Assembly: GCA_035500455.1 (NCBI GenBank)
Contig: DATJXG010000010.1
Coordinates: 1 to 13,855 of the forward strand
Direction of reading: 5' to 3'
DNA length: 13,855 nucleotides
From: DATJXG01 sp035500455
Lineage (GTDB): Bacteria > Acidobacteriota > Terriglobia > Terriglobales > Acidobacteriaceae
A program made the position numbers and the translations under genes. Below are positions 8,227 through 13,855 of this stretch, piece by piece (position 1 is the first letter of the stretch; the number at the start of each line of letters is the position of its first letter). The notes beneath the pieces were generated by a model. The model had not been told where the DNA came from. It worked only from the letters and a program-made list of their open reading frames with translations, and did not search any database.

Positions 8227-9771
8227 ATGCTGTCATCTAATTCCTGGGACGATTTCCCCCCCGGCGAGGGCGCTTCATCGGACACCAGCCACTCGCAGGG
8301 ACATTCCGGCGGCCTTCCGCTGGAGGATCTGCGCGCGTTGCTGGCAACCTCGGAGGATGTAACCGGGGAACCGGTCCGGGATCCAGCCCTGGATGACCTG
8401 GCTCTGCAGGCCTGCCACAACACCAGCGCCACCGGGGCGGCGATCGCGCTGGCGCAGGGATACGAGTTCGTTTGTGTCTCGACGTACGGCCCGAACGCTC
8501 CGGATTTCGGAGTCCACCTGAATATGGAGCAGGGGCTCTCGGCTATCTGCCTGCAAACGCGCGAGATGCAGCGTTGCGATGACACGGAAACTGATCCGCG
8601 AGTGAACGCCGACGCCTGCCGCGAGCTTGGGGTGCGCTCGGTGCTGGTGGTACCGCTGCTTCTGGGAGAGCAACTGGTCGGGCTGTTCGAGCTTTTTTCT
8701 CCCGTGGCCGAAGGCTTTTGCGACCGCGACGTCCAGGCCTTGTATTCCCTCTCGTGGCGTGTTCTGGATCATCTGGCCATGCCGTCCGAGGGTGAATTTG
8801 GAAATCCGCTGACGCTGAATCGACTGACGCTGGATGAGATTCACGTTTCCCCGGCGGAAAACGCTGAACCGTACCAGTACCACTTTGAGCCTACTCCCGA
8901 ACTGCAGCGGGCTGATCTTGCCAGCCTGTTTCCAGCCGAAGAAGAAGAGGCTGCGATTGAGGAACTCCTGATTGAGGAGCCGTCCAGCGATGGTGCAGTC
9001 GACGAACCGGCTATCGACCTGCGGGCGCTCGAGGGGGACGAGGCAGAAGCGTCTCCTGAATTCTATCTGGTGGAACCCGAAGAAAAGGGCCACTGGGCCC
9101 GAATCCTGACCCTCGCCGTGGTTGTGGCTGCCGTGGTGCTTGGCTGGGCCCTGGCCCGGGGCGGGCAAAGCAAAACGCCGGCCGCCCCACCGGAACCCGC
9201 CCAGCACGAGCAAGCTGCGCCCAACCCTGAGCCCACCGGTGATTTGAATACCGCTCCGGTCCCGGAGGCTCCCGTAACCCGCCCCGAAGCAAGCGATGCC
9301 GCCTCGCCGGCCCCGCCGCCCAAGGCCGCGGCTGAGCCGACGCCGTCGCAGGGGCTGGTGGTTTACAGGAATGGAAAGGTCATTTTCAAAGGGGCGCCGT
9401 CGCGCAGACCGAGTCATAAAGCCGAGCGGCCTTCCGATGCGGCGAGTGATACTCCCTCGGTTCCTCCGGCAGAAATTCCTTCAGAAACCGCCAAAGCCTA
9501 CCTGCTGCACGAAGTCCAGCCGGAGTATCCCGCGAAGGCTCGGGCACAACATGTTCAGGGCCCGGTCGTGCTGCAGACAGTGGTAGATGACGAAGGCCAG
9601 GTACAGCAGATCACCGTCCTCTCAGGCGATTCACGCCTGGTGACGGCGGCTTTAGAGGCGGTACGCCACTGGCAGTTCAAGCCATACGCACCTAACGGCC
9701 ATCCGGCGCCGTTCGAGACCCGCATCACGGTAAACTTCACGCTCCCCAACCATTCTCCAACCGAGAACTGA
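8227..9771 (+). CDS. GAF domain - membrane helix - TonB C-terminal domain fusion protein
   Basis: A 514-residue protein with an unusual order of parts. Residues about 52-185 form a GAF-like domain in the cytoplasm (GAAIAL 70-75, GLSAICLQT 103-111, LGVRSVLVVPLLLGEQLVGLFELF spread over 134-157), with six cysteines at 63, 83, 108, 117, 131 and 165. Residues 190-288 are an acidic linker. Residues 291-309 are the single membrane helix. Residues 313-375 are a Pro/Ala/Glu-rich periplasmic spacer. Residues 376-388 (GLVVYRNGKVIFK) form a small beta element, and 424-506 are a TonB C-terminal domain (PEYPAKAR, VQGPVVLQTVVDDEGQVQ, ALEAVRHWQFKP). TonB passes proton-motive energy to outer-membrane receptors; here a signal-binding domain is attached on the inner side. 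No ExbB/ExbD genes are adjacent. The ATG at 8227 has AAGG 10 bases upstream. The last codons lie in an inverted repeat. Confidence 0.85.
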   Translation: MLSSNSWDDFPPGEGASSDTSHSQGHSGGLPLEDLRALLATSEDVTGEPVRDPALDDLALQACHNTSATGAAIALAQGYEFVCVSTYGPNAPDFGVHLNMEQGLSAICLQTREMQRCDDTETDPRVNADACRELGVRSVLVVPLLLGEQLVGLFELFSPVAEGFCDRDVQALYSLSWRVLDHLAMPSEGEFGNPLTLNRLTLDEIHVSPAENAEPYQYHFEPTPELQRADLASLFPAEEEEAAIEELLIEEPSSDGAVDEPAIDLRALEGDEAEASPEFYLVEPEEKGHWARILTLAVVVAAVVLGWALARGGQSKTPAAPPEPAQHEQAAPNPEPTGDLNTAPVPEAPVTRPEASDAASPAPPPKAAAEPTPSQGLVVYRNGKVIFKGAPSRRPSHKAERPSDAASDTPSVPPAEIPSETAKAYLLHEVQPEYPAKARAQHVQGPVVLQTVVDDEGQVQQITVLSGDSRLVTAALEAVRHWQFKPYAPNGHPAPFETRITVNFTLPNHSPTEN

Positions 9772-9928
9772 GATCCGAGATCTGAGAACTGGGTTTCACC
9801 CAAAAGCGGAGCGCTCTTTCCGCTGTGTCGGAGAACTTATCTTTCGGGATATCAGCTTCTGGTTTGACCCTTTTCGAATCGCAAAGAGCTTGGGTGAAAA
9901 GCAGTTCTCAGATCTCAGTTCTCAGTTG
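9763..9928. repeat. Large imperfect inverted repeat built of 7-base units (REPIN/MITE-like)
   Basis: The left arm (9763-9802) reads as heptads GAGAACT, GAGATCC, GAGATCT, GAGAACT, then GGGTTTCACCCA. The right arm (9891-9928) is its inverted counterpart, with heptads GAGAACT, GAGATCT, GAGAACT on the minus strand and CTTTTCACCCA. Pairing resumes further in with GCTCTTT (9813-9819) and AAAGAGC (9883-9889) after a 9-base offset. The element is 166 bases long and carries no gene. It sits between convergent genes, covers the last two codons and the stop of the GAF-TonB gene, and may serve as a two-way transcription barrier. Confidence 0.75.
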
Positions 9929-9945
9929 TCACTCTTCAGAATCGC

Positions 9946-10776
9946 CTACCCATTGGCCAGTTCTTTGGCGCGCTGCGTCGCCTTCACCACGGCTTTGATC
10001 AGGGTCACGCGGAGCTTGCCTTCTTCCAATTCCATGATGCCGTCGATAGTGCACCCCGCAGGGGTGGTGACCGCGTCCTTCAGCAGGGCGGGGTGGTCCC
10101 CGGTTTCGAGCACGACGCTGGCTGCTCCCAGAGTGGTCTGCGCCGCCAGCAGCGTCGCCACGTCGCGCGGCAATCCTACCTTCACTCCCGCCTCGGCCAG
10201 CGATTCCAGGATGATGTAGATATACGCCGGTCCGCTGGCTGAAAGGCCGGTGACGGCATCCATATGCTTTTCATCGACCACGACGGTCTTGCCGACCACG
10301 CCGAAGAGCGTGCGTGCGAGTTCTACGTGCTTGGCGTTGGCGTTGGCACCCTTGCACAGCGCGGTCATGCCCAGGCCGAGTACGCAGGGAGTATTGGGCA
10401 TGGCGCGGATCACCGGCGCCGGCTTCTGTTTTCCCAGCGCGCTCTCAATCTGGCTGGTGGCGACTGATGCCGCCACGGATATGATCAGCTGATCTTTGGA
10501 AATCTGCGGGCGAATTTGCCGCACCACATCCGCCACCACTTGCGGTTTCACGCAGATGAAGATCACGTCCGCGCCGCGCACCGCGGCGCGATTGTCCGTG
10601 CCCACGGCGATTCCGAACTGCTGGCTGAGCAGGCGCGCGCGTTCTTCGTGCTGCACCGTCGCAAAGGTCGTGGCTGGATTGAGCAGCCCTTTCTCCAGCA
10701 GCGCCTTGAGCAGGATGCCGCCCATTTTGCCCGCGCCCAGAACCGCCACCCGTTTGCCTGAGAGTTCAGCGCTCAT
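9946..10776 (-). CDS. proC: Pyrroline-5-carboxylate reductase
   Basis: Cytosolic enzyme for the last step of proline synthesis: reduces 1-pyrroline-5-carboxylate to L-proline with NAD(P)H. The 276-residue length is usual. The Rossmann motif GAGKMGG is at 14-20, CVKPQ at 75-79, RAMPNTP at 124-130, the substrate-site segment SASGPAYIY at 179-187, and the C-terminal signature near 237-247 reads TTPAGCTIDGI, with Ala and Cys where many homologues have Gly and Thr. The ATG at 10776 is preferred over an in-frame TTG at 10782 because AGGAG (10790-10786) is 9 bases from the ATG and only 3 from the TTG. It follows the DinB-like gene by 78 bases on the same strand and may be co-transcribed. Confidence 0.94.
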   Translation of the reverse strand: MSAELSGKRVAVLGAGKMGGILLKALLEKGLLNPATTFATVQHEERARLLSQQFGIAVGTDNRAAVRGADVIFICVKPQVVADVVRQIRPQISKDQLIISVAASVATSQIESALGKQKPAPVIRAMPNTPCVLGLGMTALCKGANANAKHVELARTLFGVVGKTVVVDEKHMDAVTGLSASGPAYIYIILESLAEAGVKVGLPRDVATLLAAQTTLGAASVVLETGDHPALLKDAVTTPAGCTIDGIMELEEGKLRVTLIKAVVKATQRAKELANG

Positions 10777-10854
10777 GCGCAAGATCTCCTTAATAATTGC
10801 AACCTTTTGTTTCCGACCGTGAGATATGGATTATCACACACCCGCACGCACGCT

Positions 10855-11367
10855 TTACTCCGCGTCCAGTCTCCGCCGCAGCGCGCGAATCTGCTTGAGG
10901 TGATGACATCCATGGACCCAGTGGAACTTCCGCCATTGCCGCCCGGTCAAAGGGCCGAGGATGGGATGATTCATGAGATTGGTGCGCTGGCCATAGCGCG
11001 CTTCGCACTGGCCGAGGAGTTCGTCCATGGTTGCCATTCTTGTGCCAATCTCGGCCAGAACCTTCTCCGGCGGCAGTCCCTTGGGCCGGCTGCGCTCGGG
11101 CGCGGTCTGGCCGCCCGGCATGTAGCCGAGGCGTACCGTCACCATCACTTTGATCCGCTGCCGCAAGGTTGGAGAATCCGCCAGCGGCTTTCCCATCTCC
11201 AGGCAGCGCTCGCAGCCCTTCACCGTCCCGCTGTAGGTGAGGTAAAGATGTTCCAGCACCTGCGCCACGCTCCACTTCCCTTTCAGCGAGCGCGACATCT
11301 CCTCCGGGCTCATGCCTTCAATCGACGATGCCAGCGCTTCCTGCAACTGCCGCAAGCGAGAATTCAT
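10855..11367 (-). CDS. DinB-like (DUF1569-type) putative metal-binding protein
   Basis: A 170-residue protein expected to fold as the DinB/YfiT four-helix bundle. Members of that superfamily bind a divalent metal with three histidines and include thiol transferases, but many have no known role. Candidate ligands here are H40 (in WSVAQVLEHLYL) and the H152/H155/H156 cluster in the WVHGCHHLKQI motif (150-160). The stretch NHPILGPLTGRQWRKFHWVH is typical of acidobacterial relatives. No signal peptide, so cytosolic. The ATG at 11367 has AGGAA about 10 bases upstream. It is upstream of proC on the same strand and divergent from the lipoprotein gene. No specific reaction is proposed. Confidence 0.8.
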   Translation of the reverse strand: MNSRLRQLQEALASSIEGMSPEEMSRSLKGKWSVAQVLEHLYLTYSGTVKGCERCLEMGKPLADSPTLRQRIKVMVTVRLGYMPGGQTAPERSRPKGLPPEKVLAEIGTRMATMDELLGQCEARYGQRTNLMNHPILGPLTGRQWRKFHWVHGCHHLKQIRALRRRLDAE

Positions 11368-11475
11368 GGGCGCGATGTTCCTGGGCGTGGTTCCTGCGCG
11401 TGCTTCTGCCGCGCATCTAGTAGAATGTACGGTCGCACTCGGGATTGCAATCTTTCTGGATCTGGCAGGTGACTT

Positions 11476-12090
11476 ATGAAAAAGCTGCTGCCGGCATTAC
11501 TGGCCTTGATCACGCTGGCGGGATGTTCTTCCCAACCTTCACAGCCCGCCCCAAAGCCGCAACCCAAGCCTCCGGAAGCGCTGACCGGCCGGGCTGCATT
11601 TCAAAAACTCTACGTCACCGCTCACGGATGGGCGCGCGATGCGCAGCCTTACCGCCTGGACTCCCAGGTGGTGGGCGACTTCAAGGGCCATGACGGCAAA
11701 GCGGTGATCTGGAGCGCTTCCTTCGCTTCTCCTGTGGGCAGATCGGTCAAGCCTTATACCTGGTCGGGAATCGATTTGCCCGATGCGCCGGCGCGCGGCG
11801 TCGATCCGGGAGTGGAAGACACCTACGTTGCCACCAACGCCTCCACGCAGATATTCGACGTGAATTTTCTCAAGATCGACTCCGACAAAGCCTTCGAGGT
11901 CGCCCAGAAGCACGGCGGTGAGAAGCTATTGACAAAAAGCCCGAACACGCCGGTTTTCTACTCGCTCGACTGGAACCGTTCCACCAATGAGCTGACCTGG
12001 CACGTGATCTACGGCAACAACCGCGACGAAGCCATCCTCACGGTGGCGGTCAACGCTTCTTCCGGAGACTTCCTGCGCGTGGAGAAGTAG
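11476..12090 (+). CDS. Small putative lipoprotein of unknown function
   Basis: A 204-residue protein with a clear lipoprotein signal: MKKLLPALLALITLAGC, lipobox LAGC with the lipidated cysteine at residue 17 followed by Ser-Ser, which points to the outer membrane by the usual +2 rule. Residues 20-35 are a Pro/Lys spacer. The remaining 170 residues have no motif I can name; the C-terminal part (residues 133-204, including YSLDWNRSTNELTWHVIYG and a final FLRVEK) vaguely resembles PepSY-like beta-alpha-beta repeats. AGGTGA lies 5-6 bases upstream of the start. It is divergent from the DinB-like gene; a TAGAAT hexamer at about 11420 could be its -10 but has no good -35. Confidence 0.78.
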   Translation: MKKLLPALLALITLAGCSSQPSQPAPKPQPKPPEALTGRAAFQKLYVTAHGWARDAQPYRLDSQVVGDFKGHDGKAVIWSASFASPVGRSVKPYTWSGIDLPDAPARGVDPGVEDTYVATNASTQIFDVNFLKIDSDKAFEVAQKHGGEKLLTKSPNTPVFYSLDWNRSTNELTWHVIYGNNRDEAILTVAVNASSGDFLRVEK

Positions 12091-12221
12091 CGGGCGCAGT
12101 CACTGGGCAGTTCTCTTTTCGTTTTCGTATTTACTTGAAGGTATGAAGCAAACGCGGTTGATGGTTCGCCGCCCGCAGTGACGCTGTTTCATCCAAACAG
12201 GAAGGACATCGAAAGCCCTAC

Positions 12222-13076
12222 ATGAAGCTGATTCGCTTTGGAGACTCGGGAAAGGAAAAACCAGGAATCCAGCTGCCGGATGGAACCCGCCATGATGTTT
12301 CCGGCTTCGGCGCGGATTACAACGAAGAGTTTTTTACTAATGGCGGCTTGCAGAAGCTGCGTGACTGGGTTGCGCGCAACCAGGGCCCGCGTGTGGATGC
12401 TTCCGTTCGCCTGGGACCACCGATTGCCCGGCCCAGCAAAATCATCTGCATCGGCCTGAACTATCGCGACCACGCGGCCGAAAGCAAGATGGAGATTCCG
12501 CGCGAGCCGGTCATCTTCTTCAAAGCCACAACCTCCATCGTGGGACCGAATGACAATCTGATGATCCCGCGCAGGGGCACGAAAGTTGATTGGGAAGTGG
12601 AACTGGCGATCGTGATCGGCAAGCGCGCAGCATACGTGCCAGTGGAGCGCGCCCTGGATTACGTTGCCGGCTACTGCCTGCACAACGACTACTCGGAACG
12701 CACCTTCCAGTTGGAACGCGGCGGCCAATGGGTCAAAGGGAAGAGCGCCGATACCTTCGCTCCCATCGGGCCGTTTCTGGCCACGGTGGACGAGATTCCA
12801 GATCCCAACAAACTGGCAATGTGGCTGAAGGTGAACGGCGAATTCCGCCAGAAAAGTTCGACGGCCCAGATGATCTTCCATGTGCCGTATCTCATCAGCC
12901 ACCTCACTGAGTTCATGACGCTGCTTCCCGGCGATGTAATCAGTACGGGAACTCCCGCCGGCGTGGCCCTGGGTATGCCAACGCCGCGTTATCTGAAACC
13001 CGGCGATGTGGTCGAATTGGGCGTGGAGGGGCTGGGAGAGTCCCGCCAGAAGGTCGTGGAGTGGCGGGCGGAGTAA
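12222..13076 (+). CDS. Fumarylacetoacetate hydrolase-family enzyme, probably a 2,4-diketo-3-deoxy-sugar-acid hydrolase
   Basis: Metal-dependent C-C bond hydrolase of 284 residues. The FAH core starts near residue 71: IICIGLNYRDHAAE (74-87), EPVIFFKATTSIVGPND (95-111), metal ligands in DWEVELA (E125, E127) and HNDYSER (D156), then GGQWVKGKSADTFAPIGP (167-184) and PGDVISTGTPAGVALG (236-251). The N-terminal MKLIRFG and HDVSGFGADYNEEFF resemble hydrolases of the non-phosphorylative L-fucose and L-rhamnose routes (2,4-diketo-3-deoxy-L-fuconate or -rhamnonate hydrolase); ureidoglycolate lyase is a common misannotation for them. The following short-chain dehydrogenase would make its substrate, which supports this reading. 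Cytosolic. The ribosome site is loose (GAAAG 6 bases upstream, GGAAGGA 15 bases upstream). Confidence 0.88.
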   Translation: MKLIRFGDSGKEKPGIQLPDGTRHDVSGFGADYNEEFFTNGGLQKLRDWVARNQGPRVDASVRLGPPIARPSKIICIGLNYRDHAAESKMEIPREPVIFFKATTSIVGPNDNLMIPRRGTKVDWEVELAIVIGKRAAYVPVERALDYVAGYCLHNDYSERTFQLERGGQWVKGKSADTFAPIGPFLATVDEIPDPNKLAMWLKVNGEFRQKSSTAQMIFHVPYLISHLTEFMTLLPGDVISTGTPAGVALGMPTPRYLKPGDVVELGVEGLGESRQKVVEWRAE

Positions 13077-13106
13077 CAGGCGCAGCCGCGCCAGCGGAGA
13101 ACGGTT

Positions 13107-13855
13107 CTGAATAGCGCTTCGGGTTCATTTCGTTTGGACGGCAAAGTCGCGGCCATCACGGGTGGTGGCAGCGGCATCGGACGGGCCATCGCGGAGAAGT
13201 TCGCTTCCAGCGGCGCGGAAGTCCGCATCCTCGATCTCGACCACAACGCCGCGCAGGCGGTGGCCGGCCAGATTCATGCCGCGGGAGGCAAGGCAAGTGC
13301 TTATCGTTGCGATGTTTCCGATCAGCCGCATGTAAAGGAAGTATTCGACAGGTTACTGCACGAAGGGCCGCTGCATATTTTGGTCAACAACGCGGGAATC
13401 TCGCATATCGGCAATCTCGAAAGCACCGTCGAGCCGGACCTCGACAAAATCTACCGGGTCAACATCAAGGGCATTTACAACTGCATGTATGCCTCCATTC
13501 CGTACTTGAAAGCTAAAGGCGGGGTGATTTTGAATATGGCCTCGATCGCCGGCAGCGCGGGCATCGCCGACCGTTTTGCATATTCGATGAGCAAAGGCGC
13601 AGTGATCGCCATGACCTACTCGGTGGCCAAAGATTACCTGGCACACAAAATCCGCTGCAATTGCATCTCGCCGGCCCGCGTACATACGCCGTTCGTGGAC
13701 GACTACCTGCGGCGAAATTATCCCGGAAAAGAGCAGGAGATGTTCGAAAAGCTGGCCAAGTCGGCGCCTGTGGGCAGGATGGCGGAGCCTTCAGAAGTAG
13801 CGTCGCTGGCGCTGTTCCTGTGTTCCGACGAGGCCAGCTTCATTACCGGCGTGGA
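13107..13855 (+). CDS. Short-chain dehydrogenase, probably 2-keto-3-deoxy-L-fuconate-type (3' end cut by window edge)
   Basis: NAD(P)-dependent classical short-chain dehydrogenase. The reading frame is open to the window end (about 249 codons), only the last few residues being lost. Motifs counted from codon 13107: TGGGSGIG cofactor loop near residues 18-25, NNAG near 94, MASIAGSAGI with the catalytic serine region near 144, and YSMSK with the catalytic Tyr and Lys near 158-162, then CISPARVHTPFVDDYL and LFLCSDEASFITG. The latter segments match dehydrogenases that sit beside FAH-type hydrolases in L-fucose-type pathways. The frame contains no ATG or GTG between the upstream TAA (13074) and the protein core. 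The best start is CTG at 13107 with GGAGA 6 bases before it; TTG at 13134 is the alternative. Confidence 0.87.
   Translation, partial: MNSASGSFRLDGKVAAITGGGSGIGRAIAEKFASSGAEVRILDLDHNAAQAVAGQIHAAGGKASAYRCDVSDQPHVKEVFDRLLHEGPLHILVNNAGISHIGNLESTVEPDLDKIYRVNIKGIYNCMYASIPYLKAKGGVILNMASIAGSAGIADRFAYSMSKGAVIAMTYSVAKDYLAHKIRCNCISPARVHTPFVDDYLRRNYPGKEQEMFEKLAKSAPVGRMAEPSEVASLALFLCSDEASFITGV

Noticed and set aside
8275..9417. A 380-codon open frame on the minus strand
   Set aside because: It is antisense to the GAF-TonB gene, whose membrane helix and TonB domain are clear; the antisense product is Arg/Gly-rich without motifs.
10807..11472. A 221-codon open frame on the plus strand
   Set aside because: It is antisense to the DinB-like gene, which has the HxxHH motif and a sensible start; the antisense frame shows nothing recognisable.
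12091..12145. Possible terminator after the lipoprotein gene (CAGTCACTG followed by a T-rich stretch)
   Set aside because: The palindrome has no room for a loop and the T residues are interrupted, so a rho-independent terminator cannot be supported.

Overview
The window looks like chromosomal DNA from a soil-type acidobacterium (Koribacter/Acidobacteriales-like), GC-rich and densely coded, probably from a genome or metagenome contig. The basis is the recognisable acidobacterial flavour of several proteins (FtsY, ProC, UDP-glucose dehydrogenase with an extra segment, a GAF-TonB hybrid) and two kinds of short interspersed inverted repeat. This assignment is a judgement from memory of the families, not a database search. 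No tRNA, rRNA, CRISPR array, insertion sequence, transposase or phage gene is visible.

Left end (1-3073, all minus strand): a probable respiratory or extracellular-electron-transfer module. Reading leftwards, it holds a 152-residue cytosolic protein of unknown function with four cysteines, a 341-residue secreted cytochrome with exactly ten CXXCH haem sites (MtrA/DmsE family), and, 13 bases later, the first 408 residues of an outer-membrane beta-barrel of the MtrB/PioB family that runs off the window edge. Together the last two would form an electron conduit through the outer membrane. Upstream of the first gene lie a TATAAT hexamer and a CRP/FNR-type dyad. Upstream of the cytochrome gene lies a cluster of small palindromes and direct repeats that look like operators.

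3159-7933 (minus strand): housekeeping and envelope genes. An SHS-type major facilitator permease comes first, then UDP-glucose 6-dehydrogenase and UDP-glucuronate decarboxylase with overlapping start and stop codons (UDP-glucose to UDP-xylose, for cell-surface glycans), then the signal-recognition-particle receptor FtsY. A hairpin-forming CGCAAAG-type repeat lies between the decarboxylase and ftsY.

8227-9771 (plus strand): a one-protein fusion of a cytosolic GAF domain, one membrane helix, a proline-rich periplasmic linker and a TonB C-terminal domain. It ends inside a large inverted repeat made of 7-base units, which separates it from the convergent proC. ProC and a DinB-like protein (9946-11367) are on the minus strand.

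11476-13855 (plus strand): a small lipoprotein, then a fumarylacetoacetate-hydrolase-family enzyme and a short-chain dehydrogenase. That last pair resembles the closing steps of non-phosphorylative L-fucose/L-rhamnose breakdown. The dehydrogenase runs off the right edge and has no ATG or GTG start.

The most interesting parts are the porin-cytochrome module with its unknown four-cysteine partner and regulatory sites, the GAF-TonB hybrid, and the two inverted-repeat elements.
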